NCBI GenBank assembly: GCA_020544565.1
Contig: CP078014.1
Location: 936,574-1,000,573, forward strand
Direction: 5' to 3'
Length of the DNA stretch: 64,000 nt
DNA from: Bradyrhizobiaceae bacterium
Lineage (GTDB): Bacteria; Pseudomonadota; Alphaproteobacteria; Rhizobiales; Xanthobacteraceae
Numbering within the stretch: position 1 is the first letter of the stretch; every line of letters begins with the position of its first letter. The notes under the pieces were generated by a model. It worked only from the letters and a program-made list of their open reading frames with translations, had not been told where the DNA came from and did not search any database. A program made the translations under genes and the position numbers. Of the stretch, positions 1 through 7,569 are shown one piece after another.

Positions 1-162
1 AAATCCGGGGCCCGTGGATTGCAGCAGCACCCCGGCCAGATAGCGCGCCCAGCCGCCGAGCACGCTGCCGACCGCGACATAGGCGTACAGGATCGCGGTG
101 TTCGTCGCCTCGCGGCGACGGGCCGCGCGCGCTTCGTCGGTGACGGGGGCGTGGCAGGTCAC
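1..162 (-). CDS. crcB: CrcB-family fluoride channel, second copy (5' part only)
   Basis: Membrane fluoride exporter subunit, cut by the window start; 54 codons are visible. The predicted start is GTG at 162, which overlaps the stop of the upstream crcB by GTGA, so translation is probably coupled. After a short charged N-terminus the protein reads into YVAVGSVLGGWARYLAG, the same first-helix pattern (GSxLGGxARY) as in the neighbouring CrcB. Tandem crcB genes usually encode the two halves of a heterodimeric Fluc-type channel (family knowledge), which fits this overlap. Everything beyond the first helix lies outside the window. Confidence 0.8.
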   Translation of the reverse strand, partial: MTCHAPVTDEARAARRREATNTAILYAYVAVGSVLGGWARYLAGVLLQSTGPGF

Positions 163-554
163 GTCGAAATCCCTAAGGCTGTCGCGAAACCTGCGGTGAC
201 GGCTGAGAGGCAGAGAACGAGCGAGAGGATCACGTTTCCGGAAGCGCGCGCGGTCTCGCCGTCGCGCGCGAGCGCCAGCGTCTGCAGGCTGAAGGAGGAG
301 ACCGTGGTGTAGCAGCCGAGAAATCCCGTGACCGCGAACAGCCATGGTCCCGGCTCCGCGAACACGCCGTGCCCGGAGCTGGCAAGGCCGCCGAACAGGC
401 CGATGACGAAAGCGCCGCTGACGTTCACCGTCATGGTGCCCCATGGGAAGGTTTCACCGACGTGCCGCGCCACCGTTCCGGAAATGAAATATCGCGCCAT
501 GCCGCCGAGGATGCTGCCGAGAGCGACCCAGATCATCCCGTTGAGAACATCCAT
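159..554 (-). CDS. crcB: Fluoride efflux channel CrcB
   Basis: Small inner-membrane protein (131 aa) of the CrcB/Fluc family, which exports fluoride passively. ATG at 554 gives the usual N-terminus (MDVLNGMIWVALGSILGGMARYF); the longer reading to 626 adds a basic, non-membrane extension and is not favoured. Visible family features are GSILGGMARY, the NVSGAFVIGLF helix and the GFLGCYTTVSSFSLQT segment that lines the pore. It is followed by the overlapping second crcB. It reads away from the two fluoride riboswitches on the other strand, and I see no aptamer in its own leader. Confidence 0.93.
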   Translation of the reverse strand: MDVLNGMIWVALGSILGGMARYFISGTVARHVGETFPWGTMTVNVSGAFVIGLFGGLASSGHGVFAEPGPWLFAVTGFLGCYTTVSSFSLQTLALARDGETARASGNVILSLVLCLSAVTAGFATALGIST

Positions 555-688
555 GTGAGAACCCGGCAGACGGTTGCGGAAACGCGGGTAGCGTCGGTGG
601 CGCTGCGCGCTGGCCGTGACGCGCAAGTAGTACAGAAAATAGTTTTGCGCAATCGACCGGCGATGAGCGGGCGGGTGGCGTGGTGCGA

Positions 689-716
689 TTGACCGTTTGC
701 GATTCCGTCGTATACT
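689..716 (+). promoter_or_regulatory. Probable sigma-70 promoter of the first fluoride riboswitch
   Basis: TTGACC (689-694) and TATACT (711-716) are separated by 16 bp. The expected transcription start near 723 lies a few bases before the aptamer at 729, so the position makes sense for a riboswitch leader. It is inferred from sequence only. Confidence 0.6.
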
Positions 717-728
717 TCGCGCACAGAT

Positions 729-802
729 GGGGATGGAGTCCCCCGATACCCGCCCGTCGTGGGCTGATGACTCCTATCGGGCGCTGTCGCGTCGGGTAGG
801 AG
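729..802 (+). promoter_or_regulatory. Fluoride riboswitch (crcB motif), copy 1
   Basis: The aptamer follows the crcB-motif plan: a GGGGATGGAGTCCCC first hairpin, a linker, a CCC/GGG hairpin and then GCTGATGACTCCTA. GGAG in the first loop can pair with CTCC (771-774) as the family pseudoknot. TAGGAG at 797-802 can compete for CTCCTA (771-776), the same arrangement as in copy 2. No T-rich terminator follows, unlike copy 2, so the output mechanism is unclear. Downstream are two small ORFs (879-1001 and 998-1375). Confidence 0.85.
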
Positions 803-878
803 TGTGTCGTAATCCTCCCGTCATGACAGCATCCGGTCGGTCGTCAGGCATCCTCGACAGGGGAGGTCGCTGGTTGAG

Positions 879-1001
879 TTGGACAACGCGCCGGCGCACG
901 TCGTGATTTCACGGCGTGCGGACGCGATGATCGCGTGCGCTTGCGCCGACGATCCGCGATCGGCTGTTATCGGCGTTGGTGAAATTGATGGGGTTGCATG
1001 A
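879..1001 (+). CDS. Possible small ORF coupled to the next gene
   Basis: Forty codons from a TTG start at 879, ending in TGA that overlaps the ATG of the next ORF (ATGA at 998-1001). An AGGGGAGG Shine-Dalgarno-like stretch sits at 859-866, about 12 bases before the start. The peptide begins LDNAPAHVVISRRADAMI (initiator read as Met) and has three closely spaced cysteine and alanine residues; I recognise no family. The case for coding is the strong ribosome site and the stop-start overlap; the case against is length and the TTG start. It may be a leader peptide or a real fluoride-responsive small protein. Confidence 0.4.
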   Translation: MDNAPAHVVISRRADAMIACACADDPRSAVIGVGEIDGVA

Positions 1002-1375
1002 GCAGGCTCGGAAACGCGCGCACGATCGCGGACATCGAATTCGTCATCGACGCGCCGAGCCCCGGCACGGACCGCAATGCCTGGACGGCGTGCGGTGTCG
1101 ACTGCGCCCGCGACCGGCATCGCTTCAGCGGCCAGACCTATGGGTTCGCGTTCGAGGTGCTGCATCTGCGCTTTCGGGAGACTACGCGGACAGGCTGGCA
1201 TCTGGTCATCGTGTCGGAGACGTGGCGCTTCGAGGGGGCGCGGAGCGAGCCGCGCGCCACCAAGTCGCTCAAGCTTCTCAGCGGAAAGGCGGCGGATGTG
1301 CTGTCGTGGATGCGGCATCATCGCTCGGCGAAGCTACAGGCGGCCGAAGCGGGGCGGCATACACACGCGGAGTGA
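998..1375 (+). CDS. Conserved-looking hypothetical protein downstream of riboswitch 1
   Basis: A 125-aa soluble protein with no signal peptide or membrane segment and no family I recognise. An in-frame stop at 986-988 leaves ATG 998 as the first usable start, overlapping the preceding small ORF by ATGA. The composition looks like a real gene: mixed hydrophobic core (FAFEVLHLRFRETT, WHLVIVSETWRF) followed by a basic C-terminus (ATKSLKLLSGKAADVLSWMRHHR). An overlapping frame starting at 976 is much more Arg/Ala-rich and was rejected. Its position behind a fluoride aptamer suggests fluoride-inducible expression; function is unknown. Confidence 0.6.
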   Translation: MSRLGNARTIADIEFVIDAPSPGTDRNAWTACGVDCARDRHRFSGQTYGFAFEVLHLRFRETTRTGWHLVIVSETWRFEGARSEPRATKSLKLLSGKAADVLSWMRHHRSAKLQAAEAGRHTHAE

Positions 1376-1439
1376 TCGGATAGTGATTATGATCTGGAGT
1401 ACACACATTGATCGGTCATCGCCGGATGCCGGGCGGGGC

Positions 1440-1467
1440 TTGATCCCGAGGGACGGGTGACTAGTTC
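1440..1467 (+). promoter_or_regulatory. Possible promoter of the second fluoride riboswitch
   Basis: TTGATC (1440-1445) and TAGTTC (1462-1467) are 16 bp apart, the same spacing as the promoter of copy 1. The predicted start near 1474 is just before the aptamer at 1477. The -10 element is weak. Confidence 0.4.
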
Positions 1468-1476
1468 TTGAATAAA

Positions 1477-1546
1477 GGGCATGGAGTCGCCCGCAATCGC
1501 CGCTACAAGGCTGATGACTCCTACCGCAGGATCCTCGCGGTAGGAG
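1477..1546 (+). promoter_or_regulatory. Fluoride riboswitch (crcB motif), copy 2
   Basis: GGGCATGGAGTCGCCC forms the first hairpin, with loop GGAG available to pair with CTCC at 1518-1521 inside GCTGATGACTCCTACC. The 3' part CTCCTACCGC (1518-1527) is also perfectly complementary to GCGGTAGGAG (1537-1546), a 10-bp hairpin that would compete with the ligand-bound pseudoknot. A T-tailed hairpin follows at 1562-1582, so this is probably a transcriptional ON switch. The controlled genes are the MutS-like pair. Core conserved bases match copy 1. Confidence 0.92.
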
Positions 1547-1561
1547 TGTGTCCGGACGCAC

Positions 1562-1582
1562 CCGCCGCGAGGCGGTTTTTTT
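1562..1582 (+). terminator. Intrinsic terminator of riboswitch 2
   Basis: CCGCC (1562-1566), GCGA loop and GGCGG (1571-1575) are followed by seven T residues (1576-1582), ending 8 bp before the first MutS-like start codon at 1591. It is the likely expression platform of the fluoride aptamer. The stem is short (5 bp) but entirely G-C. Confidence 0.75.
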
Positions 1583-1590
1583 ATTGCCGG

Positions 1591-3231
1591 ATGAAGCGCG
1601 AGGACCAGATGGACCAGCGGGTCGCCAAGCCATATCTCGACATGATGCCGGACCGCGTGTCCGCGCCGACGTCGGCCGCAAACCAGCGACGCGATAGCGC
1701 AGCATCCCCGAGCATCCTGTTCGCGCAGCCTGACGATCCCCGGCCGGGGGAGAGCGTCGCCCAGCCCGCGTTCTTTGCCGATCTGAACTGCGACCAGATC
1801 GTGCATGGGGTCGTGGCGGGGCGGGATGAGTACGACCTCGTACCGTTGTTCCGGACATCCCTGCACAGCCGCGCCGCCATCGCCTATCGCCACGCGGTGA
1901 TGCAGGATCTGGAACAAGCCGCCCTGCATGATTGCGTCGCGACCTTCGCCACAACGCTGCGCGGCATGCGCAAGCACCTCGACCGCAGCCGGACGTGCGT
2001 TCCGTTCCAGAAGGAGACGGTGTTTCTGGAGTGCATCGAGACCTATTGCGCGGCGGTGGTCACTCTCGCGGCCGATCTGACGGCGGCGGCTCCGCGATCG
2101 CAGGGCCTGCGCAATATCCTGTGCTATCTGGCCGATTACAGTCAGTCCGATGTCTTCACCGCGTTGCGCGCGCAAGCGTCGGAGATCCGGGCGGGGCTCG
2201 ACGCCATCGGCTATTGCGTGCTCGTCAAGGGCGATGCCGTCACTGTGCGCCAATATGCCGGCGAGAGTGACTACAGCCGGCGGATCGAGCGCGATTTCCT
2301 CAAGTTCAAGCAGGGTGCGGTGACCGACTATCTGGTCCGGTTTCCCGCGACGAACGACATGAACCATGTCGAAGCGCAGATTCTCGCCTGCGTCGCCAAG
2401 CTGTATCCCGAGGTGTTCGACCGCCTGACGCGCTACTGTCTGGTCCATGCGGACTATGTCGACGCCACCATCGCCATGTTCGACCGCGAGGTGCAGTTCT
2501 ATCTGGCGTATCTCGATTACATCCGCCCGCTCCGGCAGGCGGGCCTGCAGTTCTGCTATCCGGAGATGTCGCCGGACGATGCCGAGATTTTCAATCGCGA
2601 CGGCTTCGACGTGGCGCTGGCGCACAAGCTGGTCAGGCAGTGGACCCCGGTGGTCTGCAACGACTTCAGCCTGAGCGGCGCGGAGCGCCTGCTGGTGATC
2701 TCGGGGCCGAACCAGGGTGGGAAAACCACGTTCGCGCGCGCCTTCGGCCAGATGCATTTTCTCGCCAGCCTCGGCTGCCCGGTGCCGGGCACGGCGGCGA
2801 AGCTGCGGCTGTTCGATCATCTGTTCACCCACTTCGAAAAACAGGAGCGGGTCGAAAATCTGCGCGGCAAGCTGGAGGACGATCTGATCCGGATGCGCGG
2901 CATTCTCGATCGCGCGACCGGGCGTTCGATCATCGTCATGAACGAGATTTTCACCTCGACCACCATCCGCGACGAGATATTTCTCAGTCGGAAGATCATG
3001 GATCGGTTGATCAGGCTCGGCGTGGCGGGAGCGTGGGTGACATTCGTCGACGAACTTTCCCGCTACGGACCGCAGACCGTGTCGATGGTCAGCACCGTCG
3101 TTGCCGACGATCCGACCTTGCGCACCTTCAGGATCGTGCGGCAGCCCGCCGATGGCCTCGCCTATGCGATGGCGCTCGCCAGGAAACACGGGCTGACGCG
3201 CGCGGCGATCATGGAGAGGATCCGGCCGTGA
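1591..3231 (+). CDS. MutS-like ATPase A, fluoride-riboswitch controlled
   Basis: A 546-aa protein with the C-terminal ATPase domain of MutS but no N-terminal mismatch-recognition or connector domains; classic MutS is about 850 aa. Residues 371-380 form Walker A (GPNQGGKTT), a RGKLEDDLIRM stretch occupies the signature position, and Walker B ends in VMNEIF with Asn451-Glu452 where MutS normally has Asp-Glu. The N-terminal half (about 1-350) is a mostly helical lever/clamp-like region. ATG 1591 follows the riboswitch terminator; ATG 1609 is an alternative. The stop overlaps the GTG of the second MutS-like gene, suggesting a heteromeric pair. Its role in fluoride stress is unknown; DNA repair should not be assumed. 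Confidence 0.85.
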   Translation: MKREDQMDQRVAKPYLDMMPDRVSAPTSAANQRRDSAASPSILFAQPDDPRPGESVAQPAFFADLNCDQIVHGVVAGRDEYDLVPLFRTSLHSRAAIAYRHAVMQDLEQAALHDCVATFATTLRGMRKHLDRSRTCVPFQKETVFLECIETYCAAVVTLAADLTAAAPRSQGLRNILCYLADYSQSDVFTALRAQASEIRAGLDAIGYCVLVKGDAVTVRQYAGESDYSRRIERDFLKFKQGAVTDYLVRFPATNDMNHVEAQILACVAKLYPEVFDRLTRYCLVHADYVDATIAMFDREVQFYLAYLDYIRPLRQAGLQFCYPEMSPDDAEIFNRDGFDVALAHKLVRQWTPVVCNDFSLSGAERLLVISGPNQGGKTTFARAFGQMHFLASLGCPVPGTAAKLRLFDHLFTHFEKQERVENLRGKLEDDLIRMRGILDRATGRSIIVMNEIFTSTTIRDEIFLSRKIMDRLIRLGVAGAWVTFVDELSRYGPQTVSMVSTVVADDPTLRTFRIVRQPADGLAYAMALARKHGLTRAAIMERIRP

Positions 3232-4814
3232 AAGCATTCCTGCTCTACAAGGACCGCGATTTCGATGTCGATCAGTTGCTGCCCCGGCGCGACAAGGAAC
3301 TCGGCACTCGCCATGCCGACCGCGCCGCGCTCGATCTGGCGCAACTGCTGCCGTGGAACCATGCGGAGCTGATCGCGGACCTCGGTCTCGATGCGCTCAT
3401 CGACGCCATGGCGGGCGACGATCGTTTTCTGCGCGACGTCGCCACCGCGGTGCTGCTGTCAGGCGAGACGGACCCCGCCGCCATCCGCTATCGCCAGGCG
3501 ATCTATGCCGATTGCGTCGGCAATGCGGAGGTCGTCCGCGGCATCTACCGTATCGCGGTCGAAGCCAACGAAGGCGCGCGCAAGAGCTGGAGCTTCTTCA
3601 GTCGCTATCCTGCCGGCATCCTTTATCGCGCGGTCGAGACACTGGAGATGTTCGCCAAGCTGTTGAAGGAGCTGCGCCGGATCGCGGACGAGAACACCGG
3701 CGCGTTCGCGTCCGAGGGCTTCATCCGGTTGTTCGCGATGTTGCGGGAGGAGCTGAGCGACGACTATTTCGCGACGATTGCAAACCACCTGACGCAGGCG
3801 AAATTCCGCGGCGGCGTGCTGTTGAGCGCGCGGCTTGGACCCGGCAGCAAGGGCGCGGATTACGTCCTGCGCCAGCCCAACATCGATCCGCGCGGCTGGC
3901 TGGCGCGGCTGTTCGCGGACGGGCCGGCGCAGTTCACGTTTCATCTGCACCCCCGCGACGAGGCCGGGGCGCGGGCGCTGGCCGTGCTGCGGGACACCGG
4001 CGTCAATCTCGTCGCCAACGCACTGGCGCAGTCGGCCGATCACATCCTCAGCTTCTTCCAGATGCTGCGCACCGAACTGGCGTTCTATCTCGCCGGCATG
4101 AATCTGGAGGCCGCCCTGCATCGCCGTGGCGCGCCGACCTGCATGCCCGTTCCCGAGCCCGCCGGATCGCGCAAGCTGTCGTTCTGCGGCCTTTACGATG
4201 CGTCGCTGCGCCTGACCACCGATGCGGCGGTGATCGGCAACGACGCCGATGCCGACGGCAAGGACATCATCGTGGTGACGGGCGCGAACACCGGCGGAAA
4301 ATCGACGTTCCTGCGCAGCGTCGGCATCGCGCAGGTAATGATGCAGGCGGGGATGTTCGTGCCGGCCACCGCGTTTCGCGCGGAGACCTGTCGCGGCATC
4401 GCCACGCATTACAAGCGCGAGGAGGATGCGTCCATGGCCAGCGGGAAATGGGACGAGGAGCTTGTCCGCATGAGCGGAATCGTCGACCGGATCGGGGCCG
4501 ATGCCATGGTGCTGTTCAACGAATCCTTCGCGTCCACCAACGAGTGGGAAGGCTCCGAGATCGCGGGCCAGATCGTGCGGGCCTTGCGCGCGCGCAATGT
4601 CAAGGTCGTGTTCGTGACCCACCTCTATCATTTTGCGCGGGAGATTTTCGAAGAGGGCCTCCCGACCGCGCTATTCATGCGCGCCGAGCGGCGGCCGGAC
4701 GGCTCGCGTCCGTTCAAACTGGTCGAAGCGGAGCCGCTGGAGTCGAGTTACGGCGAGGATCTGTACCAGGCTATCTTCGCGCGCGACGCGCCGGCCGCCG
4801 CCGTTCTGCGCTGA
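3228..4814 (+). CDS. MutS-like ATPase B, partner of the preceding gene
   Basis: A 528-aa protein starting at GTG 3228, overlapping the previous stop by GTGA, so the two are translationally coupled. It has the MutS C-terminal ATPase: Walker A GANTGGKST at residues 352-360, a SGKWDEELVRM signature-like loop, and a Walker B of the form VLFNESF with Asn431-Glu432 instead of Asp-Glu. A FVTHLYHF switch follows. Like its partner it lacks the mismatch-binding N-terminus. The two proteins share layout but differ in sequence, so they may form a heterodimer. Transcription is probably fluoride-induced with the upstream gene. Confidence 0.85.
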   Translation: MKAFLLYKDRDFDVDQLLPRRDKELGTRHADRAALDLAQLLPWNHAELIADLGLDALIDAMAGDDRFLRDVATAVLLSGETDPAAIRYRQAIYADCVGNAEVVRGIYRIAVEANEGARKSWSFFSRYPAGILYRAVETLEMFAKLLKELRRIADENTGAFASEGFIRLFAMLREELSDDYFATIANHLTQAKFRGGVLLSARLGPGSKGADYVLRQPNIDPRGWLARLFADGPAQFTFHLHPRDEAGARALAVLRDTGVNLVANALAQSADHILSFFQMLRTELAFYLAGMNLEAALHRRGAPTCMPVPEPAGSRKLSFCGLYDASLRLTTDAAVIGNDADADGKDIIVVTGANTGGKSTFLRSVGIAQVMMQAGMFVPATAFRAETCRGIATHYKREEDASMASGKWDEELVRMSGIVDRIGADAMVLFNESFASTNEWEGSEIAGQIVRALRARNVKVVFVTHLYHFAREIFEEGLPTALFMRAERRPDGSRPFKLVEAEPLESSYGEDLYQAIFARDAPAAAVLR

Positions 4815-4907
4815 CCATCGCTGCGCCTGTCCCATGTGCGCCGTCTCTGGCGAGGCTTGCCGAATTGCGCTAGCGTCGGCCATCCATCGCTTGCCCGGGG
4901 AGTTGAG

Positions 4908-5855
4908 ATGACGTTTCGCGCTGCCGTTGTTCAGATCGGTTCGATTGCATTCAATAAGGAGGCGACGGTCGCCAAGGTCATCAGATATATCCGGGAAGGG
5001 GCCGCCACCGGCGCGCAGCTTCTGGTGTTTCCCGAAGCGCTGATTTCGGCCTACCCCAAGGGCGCCGATTTCGGCGCGCGGGTCGGCGGCCGCCTGCCGC
5101 GGGGCCGCGACGATTTTCTGCGCTACCATTCAAGCTCGATCGACGTGCCGGGGCCAGAGGTTTCGGAGATCGCGGCGGCGGCGCGCGACGCCGGGGTCCA
5201 TGTCGTCATCGGCGTGATCGAACGCGATGGCGGCACGCTCTATTGCACGGTGCTGTTCTTCTCGCCGGAGCGCGGATATCTCGGCAAGCACCGCAAACTG
5301 ATGCCGACCGCGATGGAGCGGCTGGTGTGGGGCTATGGCGACGGCTCGACCCTGCCGGTCTACGACACACCGCTCGGCCGCATCGGCTCGGTGATCTGCT
5401 GGGAGAACTACATGCCGATGCTACGCACGACGATGTACGCCAAGAACATCCAGCTTTATTGCGCGCCCACGGCGGACGACCGCGACACCTGGCAGGCCAC
5501 GATGCGGCACGTCGCCATGGAGGGCCGGTGCTTCGTGCTGTCGGCCTGTCAGTACATCAAGCGCGATGCGTTTCCGGACGATTACGATGCGATCCAGGGC
5601 AACGCGCCTGACACCGTGCTGATGCGCGGCGGCAGCCTGATCGTCTCGCCGCTGGGCGAAATTCTGGCAGGACCCAATTTCGACGGTGAATGCATTCTCA
5701 CCGCCGATCTCGATCTCGATGATATCGCCCGCGGCAAATACGACTTCGACGCCGTGGGGCACTACGCGCGGCCGGACGTCTTCCGCCTTCTGGTGGACGA
5801 AAGCCCCAAGCCCGCCATGCTGAACAGCGTCGGCTTCGCGACGGACGATCGCTGA
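4908..5855 (+). CDS. Nitrilase-superfamily carbon-nitrogen hydrolase (nitrilase / cyanide hydratase type)
   Basis: A 315-aa cytoplasmic hydrolase of the nitrilase branch. The catalytic triad is visible as Glu43 (FPEAL), Lys130 (HRKLMPT) and Cys164 (VICWENYMPM), and the family tryptophan-glutamate after the Cys is present. ATG 4908 is preceded by CGGGGAG; a longer reading from 4836 has no family similarity at its N-terminus. It starts 93 bp after the MutS-like pair on the same strand, so read-through from the fluoride operon is possible. It probably converts a nitrile to acid and ammonia; the natural substrate cannot be told. A good hairpin terminator lies 118 bp downstream. Confidence 0.9.
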   Translation: MTFRAAVVQIGSIAFNKEATVAKVIRYIREGAATGAQLLVFPEALISAYPKGADFGARVGGRLPRGRDDFLRYHSSSIDVPGPEVSEIAAAARDAGVHVVIGVIERDGGTLYCTVLFFSPERGYLGKHRKLMPTAMERLVWGYGDGSTLPVYDTPLGRIGSVICWENYMPMLRTTMYAKNIQLYCAPTADDRDTWQATMRHVAMEGRCFVLSACQYIKRDAFPDDYDAIQGNAPDTVLMRGGSLIVSPLGEILAGPNFDGECILTADLDLDDIARGKYDFDAVGHYARPDVFRLLVDESPKPAMLNSVGFATDDR

Positions 5856-5973
5856 CAGCGGTATTCGTCGCGCGGTGCCGACGATCCCGCGCGCCGGACC
5901 GGATCTTCTTCAATGTTTCAGCCTGCTTCGAAAGCAGGTATGAAGATGTTCCGAGATCGCCTCGCCATAAATG

Positions 5974-6007
5974 ATGCCCGGATCATGTGATCCGGGCATG
6001 TCTTTTT
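5974..6007 (+). terminator. Rho-independent terminator after the nitrilase
   Basis: ATGCCCGGATCA and TGATCCGGGCAT form a 12-bp perfect inverted repeat (5974-5999) around a TG centre, followed by T5 at 6003-6007. It ends the plus-strand fluoride/nitrilase unit. The adjacent minus-strand TctC gene ends at 6064, so it may not serve both directions. Confidence 0.8.
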
Positions 6008-6063
6008 GAAACGATGGCAGATGTCGGAATGTGGCGCCGTCCGCCACATCCGCCGCCGCCGCG

Positions 6064-7044
6064 TTATTCGATCTTGATGTTGGCCGCGGTGATGACCTGC
6101 CTCCAGCGCGCGATTTCCTCGCTGACGAAGGTGCGGAATTCCTCCGGCGTGGTGCCCATGGGGACGATGCCCTGCTGCTCGAGCTTCTTCCTCAGGTCGG
6201 GATCGGCGAGGGCCTTTTTCGTCTCGGCGGCCATGCGCTCGACGATCTCCTTGGGCACGCCGGCCGGTGCGACGATGCCGGCCCAGGTGCCGGAGGTGAA
6301 ATCCTTCACGCCCTGTTCGATCATGGTCGGCGTGTCGCCCGCCGCCGGCACGCGCTCCTTGGAAGCGACGCCGAGCGCCCTCGCGTTGCCGGCGCGCACC
6401 TGCTCCATCAGCGGCCCGATGATGTCGAACATGACGTTGATCTGGCCGCCCACGGTGTCCTGCAACGCGCCCGCCGTGCCCTTGTAGGGGACGTGCTGGA
6501 GGCTGATGCCTTCGCGGCTCTTGAGCATTTCCATGGTCAGGTGCGCCGCCGCGCCGATGCCGCTGGAAGCGAAATTGAGCTGGCCGGGCTTGGCCTTCGC
6601 CAGCGCGATGAATTCCTGCATGTTCTTGGCGGGCAGCGACGGCGTCGCGATCAGGATCAGCGGCGCGATGCTCATCAGCGAGACGTAGGTGAAATCCTTC
6701 TCGGTGTTGTAGGGCAGGTTCGGCTTGAGCGTCGGGTTGACGGAATGCGCCGCGATCACGGTGCCGAAGGTGTAGCCGTCGGGCGCGGCCTTGGCGACCA
6801 CGTCGGTGCCGATGGCGGCGTTGGCGCCGGGCTTGTTCTCGATGACGATGCTCTGTCCGAGCGAGGCCGCGATCTTCTCCGAGACCAGACGCGCCATCAT
6901 GTCGGTGTAGCCGCCCGGCGTATAGGGCACGATCATGCGGATCGTCCGGGTGGGCCAGTTCTGGGCCGGAGCCTGGGCCGAGGCGGTGGCGGTGGTGGCG
7001 GAGAGGACGAGGACGGCTCCGAACGCGCGGAGAAGGGGATTCAT
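6064..7044 (-). CDS. Tripartite tricarboxylate transporter substrate-binding protein (Bug/TctC family)
   Basis: Periplasmic binding protein of 326 aa. The start at 7044 gives a clean signal peptide (MNPLLRAFGAVLVLSATTATASAQA) with a GAAAGGAAA ribosome site upstream; the longer reading to 7134 adds an arginine-rich tail and is rejected. Bug-family features are PTRTIRMIVPYTPGGYTDMMAR near the N-terminus, the IENKPGANAAIG loop and the VAPAGVPKEIVE segment. No TctA/TctB genes adjoin it on this strand, so it is an orphan receptor that may work with the TctBA encoded at 11600-13545 or with another system. The ligand is unknown. Confidence 0.9.
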   Translation of the reverse strand: MNPLLRAFGAVLVLSATTATASAQAPAQNWPTRTIRMIVPYTPGGYTDMMARLVSEKIAASLGQSIVIENKPGANAAIGTDVVAKAAPDGYTFGTVIAAHSVNPTLKPNLPYNTEKDFTYVSLMSIAPLILIATPSLPAKNMQEFIALAKAKPGQLNFASSGIGAAAHLTMEMLKSREGISLQHVPYKGTAGALQDTVGGQINVMFDIIGPLMEQVRAGNARALGVASKERVPAAGDTPTMIEQGVKDFTSGTWAGIVAPAGVPKEIVERMAAETKKALADPDLRKKLEQQGIVPMGTTPEEFRTFVSEEIARWRQVITAANIKIE

Positions 7045-7349
7045 CGCGGCATTTCCTTTCTTAAGTCGCGGCGCACCGCGCTTCTTTCTTGTTGTCCGAT
7101 GGTGCGACGCAGCAGACGTGCACCACCGGATCACGCGGATGTTACATGAAACGGAACGGGCGTGGGAAGACTTGCCCGGCCAACTTCATTCAGGCAGCGG
7201 GCGGCCTCTCTGAGTCGCGCGGGCCGGCGACCCCCGGACCGCGGACGCGGCCCGGCGCTTTCGGTCCGAGGCAGGGTCTATGAGAAGTGCCGGAACGTCG
7301 GCGCGCGCCGGGCATTGAAATCTGTCTGCGTTCACATCGGGAGGCCGCC
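7045..7349. other. Intergenic region, no feature beyond likely promoters
   Basis: The 305 bp between the divergent TctC gene and the 49-aa ORF contain no credible ORF or strong hairpin. Promoters for both neighbours must lie here but none stands out. Confidence 0.5.
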
Positions 7350-7499
7350 ATGATCCGCAAGTTGCCGTCGGGCGAATACCGCCTCTATTCGCGCAAGACC
7401 GATCCGAAGACCGGCAAGCGCCGCAACCTCGGCACGTTCAAGTCCCGCGCCGCGGCGGAAAAGCACGAGCGCGCCGTGCAGTATTTCAAGCGTCATTGA
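7350..7499 (+). CDS. Small basic conserved protein (49 aa)
   Basis: Begins at ATG 7350 with a perfect GGGAGG ribosome site 7 bases upstream. The 49-aa product is strongly basic (MIRKLPSGEYRLYSRKTDPK at the start, ending EKHERAVQYFKRH) with many Lys, Arg and Tyr, no Cys and no membrane segment. I recall similar small proteins in Rhizobiales genomes, but no function is known to me. A palindromic repeat follows its stop codon directly. Confidence 0.8.
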   Translation: MIRKLPSGEYRLYSRKTDPKTGKRRNLGTFKSRAAAEKHERAVQYFKRH

Positions 7500-7500
7500 A

Positions 7501-7542
7501 AGCATGATCCCGAAACGGGGACCGCGTTTCGGATCGGATCAT
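7501..7542. repeat. Short palindromic repeat of the GCATGATCC type
   Basis: An imperfect inverted repeat with outer ATGATCC/GGATCAT and inner CGAAAC/GTTTCG arms, directly after the small gene. It resembles the better-preserved copy at 55385-55431. It may also act as a transcription terminator. Confidence 0.6.
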
Positions 7543-7569
7543 CCCCGGCAAGTCGTGCCGCGCCGGCTT

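Noticed and set aside
976..1383. Alternative 135-codon frame overlapping the 998-1375 gene
   Set aside because: Arginine/alanine-heavy with no structural pattern; the 998 frame has a stop-start overlap and better composition.
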